This document shows positions 15,693 through 23,502 of a stretch of 26,758 nucleotides of DNA, in pieces. The DNA is from Candidatus Ancillula trichonymphae ImTpAt (GTDB lineage Bacteria; Actinomycetota; Actinomycetes; Actinomycetales; Bifidobacteriaceae): the NCBI GenBank assembly GCA_000485475.1, contig AXYY01000114.1, positions 1 through 26,758 of the forward strand, in the 5' to 3' direction. How positions within the stretch are numbered: position 1 is the first letter of the stretch; each line of letters begins with the position of its first letter. The notes beneath the pieces are model-generated. The model made no database searches. It had not been told where the DNA came from and saw only the letters and a program-made list of their open reading frames with translations. A program made the position numbers and the translations under genes.

Positions 15693-17174
15693 TTACAGCC
15701 CGAATTCTTTCTGAATGCTCTTCCACTTGGCCTCAAGGTCTTCAATTCCGCCAATTCCAGAGAATGCTTGTTCAGAAATATTATCATACCTACCTTCAAC
15801 GATGTTCTCAAATGCTTCAATAGTTTCATCAACCGGAACTGTTGAACCTGGTCTTCCAGTAAACTTCTCGGCAACGTAAAAGTTCTGCCCCAAAAACTGC
15901 TCAATTTTTCGCGCGCGGCTGACCAAAATCTTGTCCCCTTCAGACAGTTCATCAATACCAATAAGTGCTATGATATCTTGTAGTTCCTTGTTCTTCTGTA
16001 GAATTACCTTGACCGCATTAGCAACATCGTAGTGTCTCTGCCCGACATAACGAGGGTCCAGAATTCTTGAGGTTGAAGCTAACGGATCTACTGCAGGGTA
16101 AATTCCGCGCGACGCGACGTTTCTGCTCAACTCAGTGGTCGCATCAAGGTGTGCAAAAGTGGTTGCTGGTGCGGGATCAGTGTAGTCATCAGCTGGAACG
16201 TAAATCGCTTGTAGTGAAGTAATTGAATGTCCACGCGTAGAAGTAATACGCTCCTGAAGTGCACCCATCTCATCAGCAAGAGTAGGCTGATAACCAACCG
16301 CAGACGGCATACGGCCCAGAAGTGTTGAAACTTCAGAACCAGCCTGTGTAAACCTGAAGATGTTGTCGATGAACAACAAAACATCCTGATTCTGCACGTC
16401 ACGAAAATACTCGGCCATGGTAAGTGCTGCTAGAGCAATGCGTAGACGCGTACCAGGCGGTTCGTCCATCTGCCCGAAGATTAGCGCAGTCTTATCAAAA
16501 ACACCAGCCTCAATCATCTCAACAATTAGGTCGTTGCCCTCACGAGTGCGCTCACCAACACCGGCGAAGACAGAAACACCGCCGTGGTTCAGTGCAACTC
16601 GCTGAATCATCTCCTGGATCAGAACTGTCTTGCCAACTCCCGCACCTCCAAAAAGTCCAATTTTTCCACCCTGTACATATGGAGTCAACAAGTCGATGAC
16701 CTTAATACCAGTCTCGAACATCTGCGTCTTACTCTCAAGTTCATCAAACTGCGGCGGTTTGCGATGAATTGCCCAGCGCTCGGTGACGTTGAACTTCTCG
16801 CCGGGCTTCAAGTTCAGCACATCACCAGTAACATTAAAAACATGCCCCTTCGTAATGTTACCAACCGGCACAGAAATCGGCTCGCCAGTGTCTACAACCT
16901 CATTTCCGCGCACCAAGCCATCAGTTGGGTTCAACGAGATTGCGCGGATAATCGAGTCCTCGAGGTGTTGTTCGACTTCAAGCGTAATTTCGTGCGCATC
17001 CTCACTCTCGCTCTGCTCGCCAGTGTCAATAGTAGTCTTCAGCGCGTTGTATATTTCTGGTATATTACTCGGCGGAAATTCGATGTCAACAACGGAACCG
17101 ATCACACGCACGACGTGCCCAACCGCCCGTTTTTTAACATCCTGCTCCTTCATCTTAACTACTTTTGATGCCAT
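15693..17174 (-). CDS. atpD: F1 ATP synthase subunit beta
   Basis: Catalytic subunit of F1Fo ATP synthase at the cytoplasmic membrane. The product carries the P-loop GGAGVGKTVLIQEMI (near residue 170), GERTREGNDL, the Walker B region LLFIDNIFRFTQAGSEVS, the GRMPSAVGYQPTLA segment and DPLASTSRILDP. It has 493 residues, slightly long because of an acidic insert near residues 45-60. An ATG at 17180 lies directly against the ribosome binding site AGAAAGGA, whereas the ATG at 17174 (MASKVVKMKEQ) has proper 6-base spacing and is preferred. It follows atpG by 49 bases. No atpC follows; the next gene is lysS. Confidence 0.96.
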   Translation of the reverse strand: MASKVVKMKEQDVKKRAVGHVVRVIGSVVDIEFPPSNIPEIYNALKTTIDTGEQSESEDAHEITLEVEQHLEDSIIRAISLNPTDGLVRGNEVVDTGEPISVPVGNITKGHVFNVTGDVLNLKPGEKFNVTERWAIHRKPPQFDELESKTQMFETGIKVIDLLTPYVQGGKIGLFGGAGVGKTVLIQEMIQRVALNHGGVSVFAGVGERTREGNDLIVEMIEAGVFDKTALIFGQMDEPPGTRLRIALAALTMAEYFRDVQNQDVLLFIDNIFRFTQAGSEVSTLLGRMPSAVGYQPTLADEMGALQERITSTRGHSITSLQAIYVPADDYTDPAPATTFAHLDATTELSRNVASRGIYPAVDPLASTSRILDPRYVGQRHYDVANAVKVILQKNKELQDIIALIGIDELSEGDKILVSRARKIEQFLGQNFYVAEKFTGRPGSTVPVDETIEAFENIVEGRYDNISEQAFSGIGGIEDLEAKWKSIQKEFGL

Positions 17175-17223
17175 ATCCATTCCTTTCTATTTTGACTACA
17201 TTAACTACTATCACTACCGCACC

Positions 17224-18171
17224 TCATGAAGACAGTGCATCCGAAGATGAAACAATTTCTGTAAGTTCTTGTGTAATGCCCGCTTGTCGAGCTTCGTTCT
17301 GCTTCCTGGTGAGTTCCTCAATCAGCGACTTCGCATTTTCAGTTGCTGTGTGCATTGCGCGCTGACGGCTCGCAGTTTCACTTGCTGCCGCATCCAACAA
17401 GCACTCATGAATCAGTGCGTAAATGTAGTACGGTAAAACAACATCTAGCGTTTGCCTTTCTCCAGGCTCGAAGATGTAGAGTGGATTTGTTGTTGACTTC
17501 TTAGGCAAACTGCTAGCCGCATTTACATCACCTGAATTATCCGCATCCGCACCGACATCTGCGCCAATAGACAGCGGAAGCATGTTGACTATATGCGGTT
17601 TCTGCGTCATCATGTTGACAAATTCCGTGCACACTATTTGCAGTTGATCAGTTCCCACCTTCTCATCAGCAGACAAAAACGACTTCAGCAACGTGTCACC
17701 AATCTCAACTGCGCGCTCAAAAGTTGGCGCATCTGAATCGCCCTCCCAGTACGCTGCAATTTCGTGTCCTCGAAACTGGTAGTAGCTTCGCCCGCGACGA
17801 CCAGATATAAACAACACAGGAGTTTTCCCCTCACCTACTAACTTCTTGCACAACTTTTCAGTCTCATGGATAACGGTCGTAGAATACGAACCAGCCATGC
17901 CTCTATCCGATGTGACGCACAAAACGGCAACTCCATTGGTACTTTTCATGCCAAGTTCTTGTCTAGTTGCGGTGAGCGGATGTTTTACAGAGGTGTACGA
18001 CACAACTTCCCATGCAACTTTTGCAATGACTTCAACGTATGGCCTTGAATCTTGAGCAAGCATGCGCGCCTTGTAAATGCGGGAAGCAGCAATCAGTTCT
18101 TGCGCATTAAAAATCTTCTGAAGACTTTTCGTATTAGCAATACGCTTTTTGTACTCAAGTTGACTCACCAT
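17224..18171 (-). CDS. atpG: F1 ATP synthase subunit gamma
   Basis: Central rotor stalk of F1. From the ATG at 18171 the product has 315 residues. Its N-terminal helix reads QLEYKKRIANTKSLQKIFNA, the conserved core is VTSDRGMAGSYS, and the C-terminal helix contains ASRQRAMHTATENAKSL, the usual RMxAMxxATxNA motif. A variable Asp/Ala-rich insert lies near residues 195-215. A longer in-frame start at 18246 is possible, but the -10 box at 18179-18187 lies within that extension, so MVSQLEY is chosen. In nearly all bacteria atpG follows atpA directly; here there is no atpA upstream, only the divergent rplM promoter region, and atpG has its own promoter. Confidence 0.94.
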   Translation of the reverse strand: MVSQLEYKKRIANTKSLQKIFNAQELIAASRIYKARMLAQDSRPYVEVIAKVAWEVVSYTSVKHPLTATRQELGMKSTNGVAVLCVTSDRGMAGSYSTTVIHETEKLCKKLVGEGKTPVLFISGRRGRSYYQFRGHEIAAYWEGDSDAPTFERAVEIGDTLLKSFLSADEKVGTDQLQIVCTEFVNMMTQKPHIVNMLPLSIGADVGADADNSGDVNAASSLPKKSTTNPLYIFEPGERQTLDVVLPYYIYALIHECLLDAAASETASRQRAMHTATENAKSLIEELTRKQNEARQAGITQELTEIVSSSDALSS

Positions 18172-18178
18172 GTAGCAC

Positions 18179-18187
18179 ATTATACCA
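18179..18187 (-). promoter_or_regulatory. atpG promoter, extended -10 (leaderless)
   Basis: On the minus strand TGGTATAAT ends 7 bases before the atpG ATG at 18171. No clear -35 is seen. The position implies transcription of atpG-atpD(-lysS) starting at the gamma gene rather than from an upstream atp promoter. Confidence 0.6.
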
Positions 18188-18311
18188 TGACATATCGCAG
18201 CAAGAGAACTTAATGTGTAGTTCGTGCAGTTTTGCATCAGTTGCACATCCTCGACGCGCCTGAATCAACACCTCAAACCGAACGCACGAGGGTGTAGAAG
18301 AAAGCGGGAAC

Positions 18312-18339
18312 TTGACAAAAACTGCAAGTGTGATATAAT
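18312..18339 (+). promoter_or_regulatory. Consensus promoter of the rplM-rpsI-glmM-def cluster
   Basis: A perfect -35 TTGACA (18312-18317) and an extended -10 TGATATAAT (18331-18339) are separated by 16 bases. This is the strongest promoter in the window, as expected for ribosomal protein genes. The start of transcription should be near 18346, leaving a leader of about 137 bases. Confidence 0.8.
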
Positions 18340-18345
18340 GCCGAA

Positions 18346-18376
18346 GTTCGGTTTTCTGACCCGAACAATAAAACCG
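18346..18376 (+). promoter_or_regulatory. Two mutually exclusive hairpins in the rplM leader
   Basis: GTTCGG (18346-18351) can pair with CCGAAC (18361-18366). Alternatively CGGTTTT (18349-18355) can pair with AAAACCG (18370-18376). The two stems share bases 18349-18351, so only one can form at a time. The arrangement at the very 5' end of a ribosomal-protein mRNA suggests an autoregulatory leader that L13 or S9 might bind, but no known leader family was recognised. Confidence 0.4.
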
Positions 18377-18482
18377 TCAACTTGGGACGCAGTTATCACG
18401 GCAGGTGGTTGGGTGCGGCATGTGGTTGACACAAAGCCATGCAGGTGGGCTGTTATGGTACAAAAGTGAGAAAGAAAAGGGT

Positions 18483-18935
18483 ATGAAGACATTTAGTCCA
18501 AAATCTGAGGATTTGAGCGCGACGTGGCACTTAATTGATGCTACGGATGTTGTTCTAGGAAAGTTAGCTGTTGCGTCAGCTACTCTACTTCGCGGTAAAC
18601 ACAAGTCTATATTTGCGCCACATGTTAATACAGGAGATTGTGTAATAATCATCAACGCTGAAAAAGTTGCACTAACTGGACAAAAGGCTAAACGGAAACG
18701 GTTGTGGAGGCACTCCGGTTTTCCGGGCGGTATTTCTTCAAGAACTTATCGCGAACTACTGGAGATGAATCCTGTTCGTATTATTGAAGAAGCAGTTAAG
18801 GGCATGATTCCTAAAACTACTTTGGGGCGTAAGCAGCTGAATAATCTGCGCGTGTATGCTGGAGATAAGCATCCACATGAGGCGCAAAATCCAAAACCGT
18901 TTGATGTGAACATAAAACCAAAACAAGGAGCGTAG
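18483..18935 (+). CDS. rplM: 50S ribosomal protein L13
   Basis: Large-subunit assembly protein of 150 residues. It shows the family blocks WHLIDATDVVLGKLA, LLRGKHKSIFAPHVNTGD, VALTGQKAK and IPKTTLGRKQLNNLRVYAGD with HPHEAQ. The ATG at 18483 has an AAAAGGG ribosome binding site and matches the usual L13 start (MKTFSPKSEDLSATWH). An in-frame ATG at 18405 lies in the structured leader and is not supported. It is followed two bases later by rpsI, the common L13-S9 pair. Confidence 0.97.
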   Translation: MKTFSPKSEDLSATWHLIDATDVVLGKLAVASATLLRGKHKSIFAPHVNTGDCVIIINAEKVALTGQKAKRKRLWRHSGFPGGISSRTYRELLEMNPVRIIEEAVKGMIPKTTLGRKQLNNLRVYAGDKHPHEAQNPKPFDVNIKPKQGA

Positions 18936-18937
18936 AA

Positions 18938-19417
18938 GTGGCAGAAGTTCAAAAATTAGTTCAGAAAGATGATACAAATAACGCACAGACTGTAAGTGCT
19001 AAAGGTGCAAAAAATAGAACTGCTGCAGTTGGAAAGGTATCTGTTGTTGGAAGGCGCAAGGAGGCAATTGCGCGAGTGAGGATAATGCCAGGAAGTGGTG
19101 TGTGGACGATAAATGGTCGTAAACCTGAAAACTACTTTCCGAATAAGGTTCATCAACAACTCATAAATTCGCCGTTCGTCTTGATAAAAAAGGAGAAGAA
19201 GTATGACATCATCGTAAACGTACGCGGTGGTGGAACTTCCGGACAAGCAGGTGCGATTCGATTAGGAATTGCGCGCGCACTCAACGAGATTGATAACGAA
19301 GTTCTGCGTCCTCCGCTCAAGAAGGCGGGATTCTTAACTCGCGACGATCGTAAAGTTGAACGTAAGAAAGCTGGACTCAAGAAAGCTCGTAAGGCAAGTC
19401 AATTCAGTAAGCGTTAG
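18938..19417 (+). CDS. rpsI: 30S ribosomal protein S9
   Basis: Small-subunit protein whose C-terminal tail reaches the P-site tRNA. The 159-residue product starts with GTG, preceded by AAGGAG. An Ala/Lys-rich N-terminal extension of about 30 residues is followed by VGRRKEAIARVRIMPGSGVW, RGGGTSGQAGAIRLGIARAL and the basic tail VERKKAGLKKARKASQFSKR, which ends in the conserved SKR. It is only 2 bases from both rplM and glmM, so a single transcript is likely. Confidence 0.97.
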   Translation: MAEVQKLVQKDDTNNAQTVSAKGAKNRTAAVGKVSVVGRRKEAIARVRIMPGSGVWTINGRKPENYFPNKVHQQLINSPFVLIKKEKKYDIIVNVRGGGTSGQAGAIRLGIARALNEIDNEVLRPPLKKAGFLTRDDRKVERKKAGLKKARKASQFSKR

Positions 19418-19419
19418 TT

Positions 19420-20808
19420 ATGGGACGACTTTTTGGAACTGACGGTGTACGTGGACTTGCAAATCAGGATTTAACTGCTAGTCTAGCATTGAAACTTGGG
19501 CAAACTGCGGGCCGCATTTTAACTAGAGGTTCCAAATTGTCATCAACGCGCGCAATTGTGGGCATGGACACGCGCATATCCTGCGACTTTTTGTCTTCTG
19601 CAGTTTGTGCGGGTCTAGCGAGTGCTGGTATTGATGTTAAGAACATCGGTATTTTGCCCACGCCTGGAATTGCGCATCTGACCAATTTGTTAGGTATTGA
19701 TCTTGGCGTTGTCATTTCAGCATCTCATAATGCGATGCCAGACAACGGCATTAAGTTCTTCTCTCGTTCTGGTTTTAAGCTTGATGATTTAATAGAGGAC
19801 GAGATTGAACGAGAGCTTAACAACGACAACTGGGTGCACCCGACTGGTCGAAATGTTGGCTGGATCACGACTGATCACAAAACTGCGCAAGATGCCTACG
19901 TGCGGCACCTGGTCAACGCAATTGCTGATGGTGCGGGAAAAGTAGTCGAAAAACCGCTCAGCGGGCTGCATATCGCTCTGGACACTGCAAATGGCGCGGC
20001 CTCGAAAGTTGCTGTGAAAGCATTCACCATGTCTGGAGCAAAGGTGAGGGTAATCAATGCATCACCAAATGGCTATAACATCAACGAAAACTGCGGCTCG
20101 ACGCACCCAGAACAGTTGCAGGAACTTGTCAAAACAGCGCGCGCAGATTTGGCAGTTGCGTTCGATGGCGATGCTGATCGGTGCATTGCAGTTGACGAAA
20201 CTGGTGCGCTCATTGACGGGGACATGATCATTGCTATTCTCGCGCTGAATATGAAGCGTGCGGGGATTCTGAAGAACAACAAAATCGCGATGACCGTCAT
20301 GAGCAACCTGGGAATTCGCAACGCCATTTCAAGTGCAGGAATTGGTATTGAAACTACGGATGTTGGAGATCGTTACATTTTGGAGCGGATGCTTAAAGAT
20401 AACCTGGTTTTGGGCGGTGAGCAAAGTGGACACATTGTTAACTTGAACTATTCGACAACTGGCGATGGCATACTTAGCGCACTACTACTTGCAAATATAC
20501 TACAACTGGCTCGCAAGGAACGCGGCGGAGTAGTAAACTGTAGTGAATTAACGAAGGACCTGAAGCGTTTTCCGCAAGCTTTGGTAAATGTTTCTGGAGT
20601 GAATCAGGAGGTTCTTGAACATGATGAAGAACTTCAGCAGTTTAAAAAGGAACTAGAAGACGAATTGGGAAGTGACGGAAGAATCTTGCTGCGGGCGAGC
20701 GGAACTGAACCACTAGTTCGCGTTATGGTTGAAGCCGCATCTGCGGAGGCTACTGAGCGTGCGGCACAATTATTGGCGGCAAAAGTTCAAGAAAGATTGT
20801 CAAGATGA
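19420..20808 (+). CDS. glmM: Phosphoglucosamine mutase
   Basis: Converts glucosamine-6-phosphate to glucosamine-1-phosphate for UDP-GlcNAc and cell-wall synthesis. The 462-residue product begins MGRLFGTDGVRGLAN. It has the phosphoserine loop VISASHNAMPDNG near residue 100, the metal-binding loop DGDADR near 249, the sugar-binding GGEQSGHIV near 340, and the phosphate-binding RASGTEPLVRVM near 425. All four active-site loops are intact. It starts 2 bases after rpsI and overlaps def by 4 bases (ATGA), so translation is likely coupled. Confidence 0.96.
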   Translation: MGRLFGTDGVRGLANQDLTASLALKLGQTAGRILTRGSKLSSTRAIVGMDTRISCDFLSSAVCAGLASAGIDVKNIGILPTPGIAHLTNLLGIDLGVVISASHNAMPDNGIKFFSRSGFKLDDLIEDEIERELNNDNWVHPTGRNVGWITTDHKTAQDAYVRHLVNAIADGAGKVVEKPLSGLHIALDTANGAASKVAVKAFTMSGAKVRVINASPNGYNINENCGSTHPEQLQELVKTARADLAVAFDGDADRCIAVDETGALIDGDMIIAILALNMKRAGILKNNKIAMTVMSNLGIRNAISSAGIGIETTDVGDRYILERMLKDNLVLGGEQSGHIVNLNYSTTGDGILSALLLANILQLARKERGGVVNCSELTKDLKRFPQALVNVSGVNQEVLEHDEELQQFKKELEDELGSDGRILLRASGTEPLVRVMVEAASAEATERAAQLLAAKVQERLSR

Positions 20809-21491
20809 GCTTTAAGTACAACAAGCGCCACGATGCTGTTTTGACGTACAAAATAGAGAAGTTGTTGAGTGAACATCCAAGTGGCATTCTGCCAATTACA
20901 CAAGTCGGCGAGCCGGTTCTGCGCCAAAAAACTGTAGATTTCAAAGGGCAGCTGGATCGCAAACTACTGCTGAAGTTGCTTGATACGATGAAAAAGACCA
21001 TGCGGGAGGCACCTGGTGTCGGGCTCGCAGCACCTCAAATCGGACTGAACCTGAATTTAGCAGTTCTGGAGGATACCAGCGTACCTGAAAGTTTCAATCC
21101 AGAGGAGGAAGATGATGAGCGAGAAACTTATCACCTACCGTTCTTCACAATTATCAATCCAACATACGCACCGACCAATTCCAAGGACAACTGTATTCTG
21201 AACTTCTACGAGGGGTGTTTGTCATTTTCTGGTTACTACGCAATTCGACCTCGTTTGCGCAAAATTCTGGCGAAGTGGACTGACGAGAACGGTCGCGATC
21301 ATCAAGAAATTCTTAAAGGGTGGCCAGCGCGTATTTTTCAACATGAAACTGATCATCTATCTGGTGAAATATACATTGACCGTGCGTATATCAGGTCACT
21401 AACAACAGTTCGAAATCTGCAGGAGTTGGAATTTTATGACGCTAAATATGTCTCAAAGTTGTTGGAATTTGAACTAGAACCAAATGCATAA
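20805..21491 (+). CDS. def: Peptide deformylase
   Basis: Iron/zinc enzyme that removes the formyl group from the N terminus of new proteins. All three family motifs are present: GVGLAAPQIG near residue 71, EGCLSFSG near 136 and QHETDHLSG near 179, giving the Cys-His-His metal site and catalytic Glu. At 228 residues it resembles the longer actinobacterial type with an N-terminal extension (MSFKYNKRHDAVLTYKI) and an acidic insert (PEEEDDERE) at about residues 98-106. The start overlaps the glmM stop. Together with fhs it shows that formyl-methionine initiation is kept. Confidence 0.95.
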   Translation: MSFKYNKRHDAVLTYKIEKLLSEHPSGILPITQVGEPVLRQKTVDFKGQLDRKLLLKLLDTMKKTMREAPGVGLAAPQIGLNLNLAVLEDTSVPESFNPEEEDDERETYHLPFFTIINPTYAPTNSKDNCILNFYEGCLSFSGYYAIRPRLRKILAKWTDENGRDHQEILKGWPARIFQHETDHLSGEIYIDRAYIRSLTTVRNLQELEFYDAKYVSKLLEFELEPNA

Positions 21492-21957
21492 AAAAGTCAT
21501 GCACAAACAACTGAGTAAGGTAAACCACGAAAAAAATGTGCGCACTAGACTTAGAACTTGCGCACAAAATCCAACGGAAAAGTTCAACAACTGCCTACGA
21601 GTCGCAGTATCTTTACTCGCAGCGAACTTCGACCACTTTTGTACTAGCAAAATTCCAGGTGCTGCCAAGTTCAGGCGCGAGTTTCTCAAGATTGACTTCG
21701 GCTGGGAGATGGCATGTGCGACAACCTGGGAATTAGAGCGCGAGGAGAAAATAACTCTGGGCAAATATTTCCCCAAGGACGGCATAACTCCTGCACGCGT
21801 CATCGTCTACCGCGGACCAGTTGAGTGGCGAACCAGTAGCATTGAACAACGAGTGCAACTCATCCACAAGATAATCACTCCAATAGTTTACGACGCACTA
21901 AAAGTACCTGAAAAGTATCAAGTACCTGAAAAGTATCGAATTCTTAACGATTCGTAG
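21484..21957 (+). CDS. Zincin_1-like (metallopeptidase-family) actinobacterial protein without HExxH
   Basis: The 157-residue product resembles, from memory, the small actinobacterial proteins annotated as metallopeptidase family protein. The diagnostic part is the C-terminal half: LGKYFPKDGITPARVIVYRG followed by PVEWRTSSIEQRVQLIHKII. In true zincins a HExxH motif follows at this last segment; here only one His remains (IHKIITPIV), so hydrolase activity is doubtful. Degenerate versions are, as far as I recall, common in Actinobacteria. The start ATG overlaps def by 8 bases; an ATG five codons further on is an alternative. The end contains a short in-frame duplication (KVPEKYQVPEKYR). Confidence 0.55.
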   Translation: MHKKVMHKQLSKVNHEKNVRTRLRTCAQNPTEKFNNCLRVAVSLLAANFDHFCTSKIPGAAKFRREFLKIDFGWEMACATTWELEREEKITLGKYFPKDGITPARVIVYRGPVEWRTSSIEQRVQLIHKIITPIVYDALKVPEKYQVPEKYRILNDS

Positions 21958-21963
21958 TAGTTT

Positions 21964-23341
21964 TCAAAGAACACTTCCAACGCTCTCAAGTGCCATACGT
22001 ATAACTTCCTGAGAAGTTGCCAAGTTGATGCGTACGAAGTTGTCATATGGACTAGTTATGATCTGAATTCCAGCTTTCGGTAGTCCAGAAAATGACAAGT
22101 TTACCGCAGTTGCAAACGTACTGCCATCATTAAACGTACTGCCATCATTAAATGCCATTTTGCCTTATCCAAGAAGTACTTTGCAGGTGGAACACCCTCA
22201 GGAATGTTGCCATTCTCCACGTACTTGCTGAAATCCACCCTCAGGCGAAGTATGTGCCGCCCAAGCACGCATACTCAGCCAGCGCAAAGTACTGCTTACT
22301 GAGGCTCGCGAAATATGACAAGTTGTTGCGAATTGCTTGCACAAGATGATACAACCACTCGTCACATTGGTTCAAGCAAATAGTTTGTGCCAGAGCGCCC
22401 AGATGCTCAGAGCTCGCCTTCGAGAAGTGCCCAAAATTGAGGGGACCAAATCGCGCGCCTTGCCTGATGAATTGTTCGACGGAACAACCAGTGCGGCTTT
22501 GACTCCAGGTATTGAGAACGCTTTACTCACAAAACAAACTGTTACTGCAAAATCTACCTCCGGAACTGACAACAAGTACGGCGTGAAAGCGGAGTGCCTG
22601 CCATGATTCTCGGGGTTACGATATTCTGCAAGAATATGACCTTCAAGCTCGAAGTTGCGCATGGGCGACCAAAGGTGCGTGAATCTCATCAGAAACAACC
22701 AGTATTCCATACTTCGAGGACAAGTTCGCGAGCCGCCTAAGTTCATCTTGTGTGTGAACACAGTTCCAGTTGGGTTAGACGGATTGCACAATGTGTAAAC
22801 AGCCTTTTTGTCCATTGGTTGTACTATAACTCTTAAATGCCTCTTTAAGTGCGTCGAAATTCAGTCTAAATGGGTTTTGTCTGACAACTTACCACCGCAG
22901 TAGAGTTGCAGTGTGAGCGGTGCATTAACAAACTCGTAGCCCTTTGCGTAAAACTGTTGATGAATGGAGGATAAATCGGCGTGGACACAATTACGCTGTT
23001 GTTCGGATCATGTTCAAGATATGCATTTATCACCTGCGTACAACCGCGAACGACATCGGGGACATCAACCATACTACTCACGTCAGGAATCCAGCCCCAG
23101 TGGCGCGCAAACGAGCAGAATGCATTCGCGTGTACCGCTCTCAAACCCCCAGTCTTGACAGGTAGCTCAAATCGCCACGTTTCACTATCTGCGATCTGCG
23201 TCATGCCATTAACAGTTCCTCAGGCAACTTCACGTCCATTTCAGCAACCCACAGCGGTAGAATATCAGGCGAATAACTAGTCCACTTCTCGGATGTCCTG
23301 AGCCGGAGCTCCTCAAGTGAATACTGCTCAAGTGGGTTCAT
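21964..23341 (-). pseudogene. PatB/MalY-type PLP-dependent C-S lyase, disrupted
   Basis: Fold-type I aminotransferase-like enzymes of this group cleave cystathionine or cysteine. On the minus strand the frame starts at 23341 with MNPLEQYSLEELRLR and LPLWVAEMDVKLPE, shifts to VDVPDVVRGCTQVINAYL and TPIYPPFINSF, and shifts again to LCNPSNPTGTVF and KYGILVVSDEIHAPL. The PLP-lysine segment VSKAFSIPGVKAALVV is preserved. The end is RVDFSKYVENGNIPEGVPPA and SPYDNFVRINLATSQEVIR. At least five frame changes are visible. An 18-bp tandem duplication near 22120-22155 repeats FNDGST. A promoter and ribosome binding site remain upstream. Genes of both sulfur amino-acid recycling and regulatory MalY type share this sequence, so the original substrate is unknown. 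Confidence 0.8.
22119..22155. repeat. 18-bp tandem duplication inside the aminotransferase pseudogene
   Basis: The unit ACGTACTGCCATCATTAA occurs twice head to tail. It adds six codons in frame and makes the local peptide read FNDGSTFNDGST on the minus strand. It is a simple slippage duplication. Confidence 0.7.
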
Positions 23342-23363
23342 AATGTTCCTTTCATCCACTTTA

Positions 23364-23372
23364 ATTATACCA
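23364..23372 (-). promoter_or_regulatory. Promoter remaining upstream of the aminotransferase pseudogene
   Basis: On the minus strand TGGTATAAT ends 22 bases before the ATG at 23341, and GAAAGGA lies between as a ribosome binding site. Unlike the leaderless genes, this one would have a short leader. The promoter shows no obvious damage. Confidence 0.55.
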
Positions 23373-23502
23373 CAACTTCTGAGTGTGTGCATGAAATTTT
23401 AAGTTGTCTGTTTATGAACGCAGTTGATACTCTACACCTACTATTGTACAATTACCAGATAACTGTCAGCTTAACGAAACAGACGCGTACAAGATTTTCA
23501 AA

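Noticed and set aside
22119..22155. The two 18-bp units as the start of a CRISPR-like or tandem-repeat array.
   Set aside because: There are only two adjacent copies with no spacers, and both lie within the reading frame of the aminotransferase remnant.
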